A stretch of DNA of 5,388 nt from JBFFSQ01 sp041572275 (GTDB taxonomy: Bacteria; Pseudomonadota; Gammaproteobacteria; SZUA-229), in NCBI GenBank assembly GCA_041572275.1, contig JBFFSQ010000200.1, forward strand, positions 1 to 5,388, read 5' to 3'. Position 1 is the first letter of the stretch; each line of letters starts with the position of its first letter. A program made the position numbers and the translations under genes. This document shows positions 1-5,388 of this stretch, piece after piece. The notes beneath the pieces were generated by a model. That model was not told where the DNA came from. It did no database searches and worked only from the letters and a program-made list of their open reading frames with translations.

Positions 1-183
1 AACATCATCGCCTTTCTGTTTTTTCCACCTCCACAGAGGCTTGCCAAATCCCACAGAAAAACGTATCACTTTGACATTTAATAGACGTGCGACCCAGTAG
101 TGCCCAAACTCATGAAAAGTCACCAGCACGCCTATGGCAATGATAAAAAAGATAAGATTATGGAGTAGACCACCGGCGCTCAT
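1..183 (-). CDS. rseP: RseP site-2 (RIP) zinc metalloprotease, N-terminal part only
   Basis: This is the first 61 codons of the inner-membrane protease RseP; the rest runs off the left edge. In this family the enzyme cuts anti-sigma factor RseA within the membrane after DegS has acted, releasing sigma-E, and it also clears leftover signal peptides. Visible here are a hydrophobic first membrane segment (about residues 9-22) leading straight into the zinc-binding, catalytic motif HEFGH at residues 24-28, then the conserved stretch RFSVGFGKPLW at 41-51. The spacing from start to HExxH is almost the same as in E. coli RseP. The ATG overlaps the dxr stop as ATGA, with no clear ribosome binding site just upstream, so translation is probably coupled to dxr. 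The PDZ domains and C-terminal membrane segments lie outside the window. The identification is firm even from this fragment because motif and gene context agree. Confidence 0.95.
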   Translation of the reverse strand, partial: MSAGGLLHNLIFFIIAIGVLVTFHEFGHYWVARLLNVKVIRFSVGFGKPLWRWKKQKGDDV

Positions 184-1376
184 GAATTCAGACCCAAACG
201 CGACACCTGTTCACGTGCCTCTATGCGAGCGCATGAATCTGCCTCCAGTATACTCGCGAGATCTGCAGCCGATTGTGTCGTCATCGATTCCATTGTTTTC
301 TCAATCACCGTTGCGATGTGGGTAAAGGCTAGCTGCCTGTTTAGAAAGGCTTCCACTGCGATTTCATTGGCCGCATTTAAAACTGTGGTGGCAGTACCGC
401 CTATTTTTAATGATTCGTAAGCCATTCTCAAACAAGGGAAACGATTAAAGTCAGGTATTTCAAATTCCAGTCTTGCGACCTCGAAAATATCCAGAGGTTC
501 CACACCTGACTCAATTCTTTCTGGCCAGGCCATAGCATGCGCTATTGGTGTACGCATATCAGGATTACCCATTTGTGCCAGTACCGAACCGTCGTTGTAA
601 CTCACCATGGAATGAATCACACTCTGTGGATGAATCACGACCTGAATCTTCTCATGTGTGGTATTAAACAACCAGCAGGCCTCAATCACCTCAAGCCCCT
701 TATTCATCATGGTTGCTGAATCAACAGAAATTTTTTGACCCATTACCCAATTGGGATGAGCCACAGCCTGCTCCGGTGTCACTGTCGCCAATTGCTGGAT
801 AGGGGTTGTACGAAATGGGCCACCACTGGCGGTTAACAGAATTTTTTCAACACCCGTTGACTCAAGACCTTTGTAAAAGTCACCTGGCATACATTGAAAA
901 ATAGCATTATGCTCACTGTCGATGGGTAGTAATTCAGCGCCATGCGCCTTAATTTCATCCATGAAGATAGCACCTGACATCACCAGAGCCTCTTTATTTG
1001 CCAGCAACACACGCTTACCTGCACGAGCAGCTGCAAGTGTAGGTAACAACCCAGCAGCTCCAACAATTGCCGCCATGACATAATCTATTTGCGGCAGACT
1101 AGCAACATACTCGAGGCCTTCAACACCGCTGACAACCTGGGTCGCCTGACCCGCTTTGCGCAGCTTCTGTTCCAGCTGTTGTGCAGCATCAGCATCTACC
1201 ATAGCTGCATATTCCGGTTGATGTTCAAGGCATTGTTGATACAAACGATCAACACCGGTATTGGCCGTTAATGCCACCACGCGATATCGATCTGGATGAC
1301 GCGAAATGACATCCAGGGTATTCACACCAATGGTGCCCGTGGCCCCTAATATGGTTATACCTTTAGATTTAGACAT
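180..1376 (-). CDS. dxr: 1-deoxy-D-xylulose 5-phosphate reductoisomerase
   Basis: Dxr (IspC) rearranges and reduces 1-deoxy-D-xylulose 5-phosphate to 2-C-methyl-D-erythritol 4-phosphate with NADPH and a divalent metal. It is the committed step of the MEP isoprenoid pathway and the target of fosmidomycin. The 398-residue protein has the length of the E. coli enzyme. It shows the NADPH-binding GATGTIG loop (11-17), ANKE (126-129), the metal- and substrate-binding PIDSEHNAIFQ with D153 and E155, the phosphate-binding TASGGPF (182-188), the active-site HPNW (207-210), and the segment SVDSATMMNKGLE (217-229) whose E229 is the third metal ligand. All expected catalytic residues are present. The ATG lies inside the end of cdsA (8-base overlap) and has no strong Shine-Dalgarno sequence, which suggests coupling to cdsA translation. 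Its stop overlaps the rseP start. Isoprenoid units from this pathway are the raw material for UppS, encoded two genes upstream. Confidence 0.98.
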   Translation of the reverse strand: MSKSKGITILGATGTIGVNTLDVISRHPDRYRVVALTANTGVDRLYQQCLEHQPEYAAMVDADAAQQLEQKLRKAGQATQVVSGVEGLEYVASLPQIDYVMAAIVGAAGLLPTLAAARAGKRVLLANKEALVMSGAIFMDEIKAHGAELLPIDSEHNAIFQCMPGDFYKGLESTGVEKILLTASGGPFRTTPIQQLATVTPEQAVAHPNWVMGQKISVDSATMMNKGLEVIEACWLFNTTHEKIQVVIHPQSVIHSMVSYNDGSVLAQMGNPDMRTPIAHAMAWPERIESGVEPLDIFEVARLEFEIPDFNRFPCLRMAYESLKIGGTATTVLNAANEIAVEAFLNRQLAFTHIATVIEKTMESMTTQSAADLASILEADSCARIEAREQVSRLGLNS

Positions 1377-2193
1377 TGAAAATCATCACACCCAGTAACA
1401 GCGCAAAGAATGGTGCCGACGAGGTAATACTATCAATTCGATCCAGAATACCGCCATGGCCTGGCAAAATAGTCCCGCTGTCTTTTACACCTCGCTCACG
1501 TTTCAGCAGACTGATAAACAAATCACCGGCGATAGAATACAGCGTGGCGAAGAAACTAATTATCAGCAACAGGAGCATACGAATGAAATCGAGTTCAAAA
1601 AAAGTAGCTGCAGCAAGTGAGTATAACGACGTGGCTAATATTGCACCATACATACCCTCTCGAGTTTTTCCCGGGCTCAACTTTGGAACAAGCTTAACCT
1701 TTCCAAAACGTTTACCCGAAAAATAAGCACCGGTATCCGCAATCCAGACAATACTCAGTACATACAGTAGCCAATACGGCCCCTGATCCAGGCTATGGAT
1801 ATGTGTAATGGCAAGTAGCGGTGGTATCAGGGTTATCAGGCCTGCAATCAGTTTAATACTCGATAACTGGTCCGTAGGTGGTTCCGGGTCACGAACACTC
1901 ATACGGTAAATCAACATCAGCCACCAGGCCACTGAAACTGTCATCAACCAAACAAACAGGTCACCATGAGCCTGCAGATATAAATAAACTCCATAACTAG
2001 CTGCAGACACCAACACTGCATATACGGCTCGCATCAAGGGATTTTCAACTCCAGACAGACGAGACCATTCCCAGCCAGCAATTAAATTTACGAACAGCAA
2101 GGCATACAACAGGGCTGTTGATGACTGATTTAAAATAAACCAGATCGCAAGTATAGCGAGTGGTAATGCAGTTAAGATACGCTTATAGAGCAT
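1369..2193 (-). CDS. cdsA: Phosphatidate cytidylyltransferase (CDP-diacylglycerol synthase)
   Basis: CdsA is an integral inner-membrane enzyme that makes CDP-diacylglycerol from phosphatidic acid and CTP, the branch point to phosphatidylethanolamine, phosphatidylglycerol and cardiolipin. The 274-residue protein is mostly hydrophobic, with likely membrane segments near residues 6-21, 27-41, 56-73, 78-96, 114-130, 140-153, 183-198, 204-222 and 260-273. The family signature is intact at residues 228-254, with the key pieces SLLKR, KDSG, LPGHGG and DRIDS. Also seen are ADTGAYFSGKRFG (152-164) and SPGKTREG (173-180), matching the conserved SPKKTxEG box. The start MLYKR fits the family's short N-terminus and WEWSRLSG (41-48) aligns as expected. 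The gene begins 12 bases after the uppS stop, but the spacer is A-rich with no Shine-Dalgarno sequence. The 3' end overlaps dxr by eight bases. Confidence 0.97.
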   Translation of the reverse strand: MLYKRILTALPLAILAIWFILNQSSTALLYALLFVNLIAGWEWSRLSGVENPLMRAVYAVLVSAASYGVYLYLQAHGDLFVWLMTVSVAWWLMLIYRMSVRDPEPPTDQLSSIKLIAGLITLIPPLLAITHIHSLDQGPYWLLYVLSIVWIADTGAYFSGKRFGKVKLVPKLSPGKTREGMYGAILATSLYSLAAATFFELDFIRMLLLLIISFFATLYSIAGDLFISLLKRERGVKDSGTILPGHGGILDRIDSITSSAPFFALLLGVMIFNV

Positions 2194-2205
2194 AATTTTT
2201 TTGTT

Positions 2206-2964
2206 TTAGCCTTGGTTCTGCTGCTCGACCTGCTCACCCGTTTGTCCAAAACGTCGCTGTCGCCCAGCATACCAGTTTAAGGCCTTGTCCAGCTCTTCAT
2301 CATTGAACTCTGGCCAAAGCACATCTGTAAAATATAATTCGGTATACGCCAGTTGCCAGATCAAAAAATTACTGATACGGCGCTCACCACCGGTTCGAAT
2401 AAATAAATCAGGATCAGGCAATTCAGATAAGCATACATACTGATCGACAAGCTCAGCATTAATATCTGTCGCTTTCAAACCACCCTGCTGCAACGCCTCA
2501 GCAATTGCCTGACAAGCCTGAGCAATATCCCAACGGCCGCCGTAATTCACAGCGATATTTAACTGCAAACCGCTATTTTTTTCTGTTAACTCAGTCGCTT
2601 GCTGAATTTTAATTTGTAACTTATCTGAAAACGCTGAACAGTCTCCAATAAAACGCATTCTGACATTCTGCTTATGCAGTGACTTCACTTCTGTCTGCAA
2701 GGTTGTGATAAACAGCTCCATCAGCGTACTCACTTCCTGCTCGGGACGTTTCCAGTTTTCACTACTAAAGGCAAACAGTGTCAGCGCCTGTATACCTTTA
2801 GAAACACAATTCTCAACGATCTTACGTGTTGCCTTAACCCCGGCTTTATGCCCTGCAGTACGTGGCATAAAACGCTGTTTAGCCCAACGGCCATTGCCAT
2901 CCATGACAACCACAATATGCTGAGGCAAATATTGCTCTTGCATCCTGTTTTCAGAATCACCCAT
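2206..2964 (-). CDS. uppS: Undecaprenyl diphosphate synthase (cis-prenyltransferase)
   Basis: UppS (IspU) adds isopentenyl units in cis configuration to farnesyl diphosphate, giving C55 undecaprenyl diphosphate, the lipid carrier for peptidoglycan and O-antigen precursors. It is a soluble or membrane-associated homodimer. Numbered from the ATG chosen here (252 residues), the family motifs are MDGNGRWAK with catalytic D22, GHKAG with H39, FAFSSENWKRP (65-75), and RTGGERRISNFLIWQ (190-204) followed by AYTELYFTDVLW, where E209 is the magnesium-binding glutamate. The start is uncertain. The frame stays open to a GTG at 2971-2973 (three more residues, 255 in all). I prefer the ATG because GGAAG lies just before it whereas nothing resembling a ribosome site precedes the GTG; a further ATG at 2941-2943 would leave a very short N-terminus. 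The frr stop is 15 bases upstream. Function is certain, exact start is not. Confidence 0.96.
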   Translation of the reverse strand: MGDSENRMQEQYLPQHIVVVMDGNGRWAKQRFMPRTAGHKAGVKATRKIVENCVSKGIQALTLFAFSSENWKRPEQEVSTLMELFITTLQTEVKSLHKQNVRMRFIGDCSAFSDKLQIKIQQATELTEKNSGLQLNIAVNYGGRWDIAQACQAIAEALQQGGLKATDINAELVDQYVCLSELPDPDLFIRTGGERRISNFLIWQLAYTELYFTDVLWPEFNDEELDKALNWYAGRQRRFGQTGEQVEQQNQG

Positions 2965-2979
2965 AGCTTCCACAGCCGG

Positions 2980-3537
2980 TTACATTTCCATCATTTCCTT
3001 TTCTTTAACCACAATGGCAGCATCAACCTCTGCCACATATTTATTGGTTAATTTCTGGATTTCATCTTCTGCCTGGTGCGCTTCATCTTCAGAAATTTCT
3101 TTTTCCTTTAACAGATCCTTGAAATCACTGTTCGCATCACGACGAATATTACGTATAGCTATACGCGCATTTTCACCTTCATTCTTTACTATTTTCACCA
3201 GATCACGACGACGCTCTTCTGTTAGAGGCGGCATGGGCACACGAATAACCGTGCCTGCAGTCGCTGGATTAAGCCCAAGGTCAGCAGTCATAATCGCTTT
3301 TTCAATGACTGAAACCATCGGTTTTTCCCAGGGAGTCACCGCCAGCGTTCTCGCATCTTCAATGACAACATTAGCCACCTGTTTAATCGGTGTATCTGTA
3401 CCGTAATAATCGACCATCACATGATCAAGCAGACTGGGATGTGCACGCCCAGTACGAATCTTGGCTAATTCAGAATGTAATGACTGAACACTTTTTTGCA
3501 TACGTGTTTCAGCATCGGCTTGTATTTCATCAATCAT
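2980..3537 (-). CDS. frr: Ribosome recycling factor
   Basis: RRF works with EF-G (and then IF-3) in the cytoplasm to split post-termination ribosomes. The 185-residue length equals that of E. coli RRF. Recognisable pieces are KIRTGRAHPSLLD (26-38) leading from the first helix into the beta-rich domain II, DYYGTDTP (43-50), the block AIMTADLGLNP (81-91), PPLTEERR (103-110), and RNIRRDAN (129-136), which contains R132, an arginine known to be important in E. coli RRF. Residues 1-30 and 105-185 would form the three-helix bundle. The start is well supported: ATG overlaps the pyrH stop as ATGA, and a GGAG ribosome binding site lies seven bases upstream inside the end of pyrH. The gene is followed closely by uppS, so both should share the pyrH transcript. 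Confidence 0.98.
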   Translation of the reverse strand: MIDEIQADAETRMQKSVQSLHSELAKIRTGRAHPSLLDHVMVDYYGTDTPIKQVANVVIEDARTLAVTPWEKPMVSVIEKAIMTADLGLNPATAGTVIRVPMPPLTEERRRDLVKIVKNEGENARIAIRNIRRDANSDFKDLLKEKEISEDEAHQAEDEIQKLTNKYVAEVDAAIVVKEKEMMEM

Positions 3538-4268
3538 GCTTTATCTCCAGGGACTACCGATGTACCAATGGACTCATCTGTCACAGTTTTGGCTAAATCG
3601 CCTTCATTGCTCAGGTTAAAAATTCTTAATGGCATCGACTGTTCTTTGCACAGTACTATCGCTGTAGCATCCATCACCCCTAACCCCTGATGCAGCACAT
3701 CATCATAGGTTAGCTTCGTATAACGTTTGGCATCCGGATTTATCATCGGATCAGAATCATAAACACCATCAACTTTTGTCGCTTTCATCAATACATCAGC
3801 ACCAATCTCGATAGCCCTCAGGCTACCTGCACTATCAGTAGTGAAGAAAGGATTGCCCGTACCGGCACCAAAGATAACTACACGTCCTTTTTCAAGATGA
3901 CGAATAGCACGACGGCGAACATAATCCTCACACACCTGATGGATACTCAATGCCGACATGACTCGAACAGGCACACCCTGATGTTCAATAGCATCCTGCA
4001 TAGCCAGACAATTCATCACCGTGGCCAGCATCCCCATGTGATCTCCGGTTACACGATCCATGCCAGAATCTGCCAGACCCTTGCCACGGAAAATATTACC
4101 GGCGCCGATGACGATGCCCACTTCGACACCAACTTCAACTATCGCCTTGATTTCTCTGGCAACTCTCGCAAGAACGTCAGGATCAATACCATAATCCTGT
4201 TCGCCCATCAGGGCTTCACCACTCAGTTTGAGTAATACACGTTTATATAAGGGCTGTGACTGGGTCAT
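3534..4268 (-). CDS. pyrH: UMP kinase (uridylate kinase)
   Basis: PyrH phosphorylates UMP to UDP with ATP, feeding all pyrimidine nucleotides. The bacterial enzyme belongs to the amino-acid kinase fold family and is typically a hexamer activated by GTP and inhibited by UTP. At 244 residues it is about the E. coli length (241). Visible motifs are KLSGEAL (14-20) for phosphate binding, IGAGNIFRG (54-62), GDHMGMLATVMN (75-86) with the UMP-contacting D76, GAGTGNPFFTTD (134-145), and the nucleotide-binding block MKATKVDGVYDSDP (161-174). The start gives the usual short N-terminus before the first beta strand. Only a weak purine-rich stretch (AGTAGA) precedes the ATG. It is the first gene after the terminator behind tsf, so its 5' leader probably starts the pyrH-frr-uppS-cdsA-dxr-rseP transcript. 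The stop overlaps the frr start by four bases. Confidence 0.98.
   Translation of the reverse strand: MTQSQPLYKRVLLKLSGEALMGEQDYGIDPDVLARVAREIKAIVEVGVEVGIVIGAGNIFRGKGLADSGMDRVTGDHMGMLATVMNCLAMQDAIEHQGVPVRVMSALSIHQVCEDYVRRRAIRHLEKGRVVIFGAGTGNPFFTTDSAGSLRAIEIGADVLMKATKVDGVYDSDPMINPDAKRYTKLTYDDVLHQGLGVMDATAIVLCKEQSMPLRIFNLSNEGDLAKTVTDESIGTSVVPGDKA
3545..3548 (-). promoter_or_regulatory. Ribosome binding site of frr, inside the end of pyrH
   Basis: The minus strand reads GGAG followed by ATAAAGC and the frr ATG. The spacing of seven bases is near ideal. Because the site lies within the last pyrH codons, ribosomes finishing pyrH would clear it and could restart at the overlapping ATGA. It supports the chosen frr start. 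Confidence 0.75.
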
Positions 4269-4343
4269 AGTTTCTACTTTTGTTGTTATCAGGTGTTAAA
4301 ACAGGTTGTTGCACATGCAATTAAGAATTTTACCTCTATTTTG

Positions 4344-4372
4344 TTGTATACGCACTTGCGTTGCATATACAA
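4344..4372 (-). repeat. Imperfect inverted repeat in the pyrH upstream region
   Basis: The arms TTGTATACGCA (4344-4354) and TGCATATACAA (4362-4372) are inverted copies with a single difference, separated by seven bases (CTTGCGT). In a minus-strand RNA the one difference becomes a G-U pair, so an 11-pair hairpin is possible; as DNA it resembles a two-fold operator. No T-run follows, so it is not a second terminator. It lies 76 bases upstream of the pyrH ATG and only five bases from the terminator hairpin. Function is unknown: it could be an operator, a processing hairpin or chance. Confidence 0.6.
4345..4372 (-). promoter_or_regulatory. Tentative pyrH promoter
   Basis: A promoter is expected between the tsf terminator and pyrH. 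The best-placed sigma-70-like pair I can see on the minus strand is TTGTAT (4367-4372) and TATACA (4345-4350) with a 16-base spacer, both imperfect. An alternative -10 is TAAAAT (4327-4332), closer to consensus but without a convincing -35. The first candidate would sit within the inverted repeat, which could then act as an operator. This is a guess from weak matches only. Confidence 0.22.
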
Positions 4373-4377
4373 ACCAG

Positions 4378-4416
4378 ACACAAAAAACCGGGATACAGGT
4401 TCCCGGTTCTTTGTGT
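4378..4416 (-). terminator. Rho-independent terminator after tsf, possibly active in both directions
   Basis: In the minus-strand transcript, AACCGGGA pairs perfectly with TCCCGGTT around the seven-base loop ACCTGTA, followed by a run of T. The stem extends outward through ACACAAAG and TTTTGTGT to 16 pairs, with one G-U wobble. It begins about 24 bases after the tsf stop, which is the expected place for the end of the rpsB-tsf transcript. Because an A-run lies on the other side of the core stem, the same hairpin could also stop transcription coming from the opposite strand, but there the stem has an A-C mismatch and no gene faces it. Read-through into pyrH cannot be excluded. Confidence 0.9.
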
Positions 4417-4439
4417 TACTTATCAAGACATTGTCTGGC

Positions 4440-5321
4440 TTAGCTTGCGTTAATCTGAGCCATAACTTCGTCTGCAAAGTTCTCCTGCTTCTTCTCAATA
4501 CCTTCACCCACTTCAAAGCGGTAAAAGCTTTTCACTGAGGCACCAGCGCCTTTCAGGAGTTTTTCCACAGTCTGATCAGGGTCTTTTACGAAGGGCTGAC
4601 CCATCAGTGTAATTTCAGCTAGATACTTACGAATACGACCGACAATCATTTTCTCGATGATATCATCAGGCTTGCCACTTTCTTTCGCCTGGGCGATCAG
4701 GATATCTTTCTCTTTTTCCAGCATTTCAGCAGGCACGCCGTCTTCGTCAACACAAACTGGCTTACTGGCAGCAATGTGCATGGCGATATCTTTGATCAGA
4801 TCATCATTGCCATTTTCCATTTCAACCAGAACACCCATACGTGTACCGTGCAGATAGGAACCAAATGCAGCATCTGAGCTCACACGTTCAAAACGACGCA
4901 CCTGAATGTTTTCTCCAATCTTGGCCACCATAGCCTGTCGTGCTTCTTCAATAGTCACACCACCATCTTCCAGGGGCATGGCCACCAGACTTTCAACATC
5001 AGCCGGAGAATCATTCAGTACACGGTTGGCGACAGATGTAGCGAATGCTTTAAAGTCATCCCCACCTGAAACAAAATCGGTTTCACAATTCACTTCGACA
5101 ATTGCTGCCTCTTTCTTGTCATCACTAATCGCAATAACTACAAGACCTTCAGCAGCCGTACGACCTGCTTTTTTGTCGGCCTTAGCAAGACCGGATTTAC
5201 GCATGTCTTCAATAGCCTGCTCCAGATTGCCTTCGGCAGCCTGCAGAGCCTTTTTACATTCCATCATGCCTGAACCCGTACGTTCACGCAGTTCTTTAAC
5301 CATAGCAGCTGTAATCTGCAT
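4440..5321 (-). CDS. tsf: Elongation factor Ts
   Basis: EF-Ts is the guanine nucleotide exchange factor that turns EF-Tu-GDP back into EF-Tu-GTP during elongation. The 293-residue protein is about ten residues longer than E. coli EF-Ts. The N-terminal module (about 1-50) carries the hallmark VKELRERTGSGMMECKKAL (8-26). The core has VNCETDFV (77-84), whose TDFV element contacts EF-Tu. The second half includes ASKPVCVDEDGVP, an E/K-rich helical stretch (about 205-235) and the C-terminal GQPFVKDP and FYRFEVGEGIEKK. After TDFV this protein has SGGDDF rather than the commoner A(R/K)-type residues; the length is unchanged. Start choice is firm: AGAGGT lies seven bases before the ATG. The gene follows rpsB after 33 bases and is followed directly by a terminator, so rpsB-tsf should form its own transcription unit. 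Confidence 0.98.
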   Translation of the reverse strand: MQITAAMVKELRERTGSGMMECKKALQAAEGNLEQAIEDMRKSGLAKADKKAGRTAAEGLVVIAISDDKKEAAIVEVNCETDFVSGGDDFKAFATSVANRVLNDSPADVESLVAMPLEDGGVTIEEARQAMVAKIGENIQVRRFERVSSDAAFGSYLHGTRMGVLVEMENGNDDLIKDIAMHIAASKPVCVDEDGVPAEMLEKEKDILIAQAKESGKPDDIIEKMIVGRIRKYLAEITLMGQPFVKDPDQTVEKLLKGAGASVKSFYRFEVGEGIEKKQENFADEVMAQINAS

Positions 5322-5328
5322 AGCTTTT

Positions 5329-5334
5329 ACCTCT
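5329..5334 (-). promoter_or_regulatory. Ribosome binding site of tsf
   Basis: On the minus strand this reads AGAGGT, a close match to the anti-16S consensus, with seven bases (AAAAGCT) before the tsf ATG. It is one of the two clear Shine-Dalgarno sequences in the window and fixes the tsf start. Confidence 0.8.
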
Positions 5335-5354
5335 TCAAATTCTGTTACTGAGTC

Positions 5355-5388
5355 TTAGTCTTCGCTTTCTGCTTTAGCTTCTTCAGCT
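5355..5388 (-). CDS. rpsB: 30S ribosomal protein S2, last codons only
   Basis: Upstream of tsf, a reading frame enters from the right edge and ends at TAA (5355-5357). The ten complete codons read AEEAKAESED. An acidic, alanine-rich tail is usual at the end of gammaproteobacterial S2, and rpsB directly upstream of tsf is one of the most conserved gene pairs in bacteria. S2 binds the back of the 30S subunit together with S1. The fragment is too short for an identification by sequence alone: another frame is also open here (ending LKKLKQKAKTKTQ with a TAA nearer to tsf), but its strongly basic tail fits S2 less well. The call rests mostly on context. Confidence 0.78.
   Translation of the reverse strand, partial: AEEAKAESED

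Larger units (their letters stand above)
4269..4439. other. tsf-pyrH intergenic region
   Basis: This is the only sizeable gap between genes. Besides the terminator and the inverted repeat upstream of pyrH, it holds the short palindrome TTGCACATGCAA (4309-4320) and the arms CCAGACA (4374-4380) and TGTCTGG (4432-4438), which bracket the terminator. The segment next to pyrH is A+T-rich. I see no small open reading frame with a ribosome binding site and no tRNA or recognised riboswitch in it. Confidence 0.7.

Noticed and set aside
1369..1376. Eight-base overlap of cdsA and dxr as a possible frameshift or fusion
   Set aside because: Both proteins have intact ends and family-typical lengths, so this is a normal operon overlap and not a broken or fused gene.
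1376..1726. Plus-strand open frame of 116 codons opposite cdsA
   Set aside because: It is antisense to the conserved CdsA signature. Its openness follows from the codon use of cdsA, and it contains no motif.
3014..3406. Plus-strand open frame of 130 codons opposite frr
   Set aside because: It is a serine-, phenylalanine- and arginine-rich mirror of frr codons with no ribosome site or recognisable domain. The frr frame is certain.
3897..4235. Plus-strand open frame of 112 codons opposite pyrH
   Set aside because: It is histidine- and threonine-rich, antisense to conserved pyrH motifs, with no start signal; a shadow frame.
4289..4516. Minus-strand open frame of 75 codons running from inside tsf through the terminator
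   Set aside because: It overlaps the tsf 3' end in another frame, reads through both hairpins and has an implausible composition. No ribosome site supports it.
4906..5358. Plus-strand open frame of 150 codons opposite tsf
   Set aside because: It lies entirely antisense to the firmly identified tsf gene (and the end of rpsB), has a serine/arginine/alanine-rich composition typical of a mirror frame, and resembles no family I know.
1..5388. A new defence, mobile or biosynthetic system hidden in the cluster
   Set aside because: Every coding stretch is assigned to a conserved housekeeping family with intact motifs. There are no unexplained genes, direct repeats, integration scars or changes of base composition that I could see.

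Overview
The window is an ordinary, tightly packed housekeeping gene cluster from a gammaproteobacterium. All genes lie on the minus strand, so they read from right to left: the 3' end of rpsB, then tsf, a terminator, then pyrH, frr, uppS, cdsA, dxr and the 5' end of rseP. The protein sequences are closest to my memory of gammaproteobacterial versions: Dxr is 398 residues and Frr 185 residues, the same as in E. coli. The order frr-uppS-cdsA-dxr-rseP, with dxr after cdsA, is the order I associate with Pseudomonas-type genomes; in E. coli dxr sits between frr and uppS. Base composition looks mid-range, a little below half G+C by eye. I cannot name a genus.

Right part (about 4374-5388): the last codons of ribosomal protein S2, a 33-base spacer, the complete gene for elongation factor Ts, and just after its stop a strong hairpin terminator. 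This is the end of the rpsB-tsf translation operon.

Middle (4269-4439): the only real intergenic stretch, 171 bases. It holds the terminator, a second imperfect inverted repeat, a short palindrome, and presumably the start of the pyrH transcript, although no promoter stands out.

Left part (1-4268): six genes that overlap or nearly abut. pyrH/frr and dxr/rseP overlap by four bases (ATGA), cdsA/dxr overlap by eight, and frr-uppS and uppS-cdsA have only short gaps. They look like one transcript with translational coupling. Functionally they join UMP phosphorylation (PyrH), ribosome recycling (Frr), the polyprenyl carrier for cell-wall synthesis (UppS), CDP-diacylglycerol for phospholipids (CdsA), the committed step of the MEP isoprenoid pathway that ultimately feeds UppS (Dxr), and the site-2 protease of the envelope stress response (RseP).

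I found no mobile element, CRISPR array, RNA gene, broken gene or unknown protein, and no sign of a previously undescribed system. The observations worth a second look are small and regulatory: the layout of inverted repeats between tsf and pyrH, the missing Shine-Dalgarno sequence before cdsA, and the uncertain uppS start.
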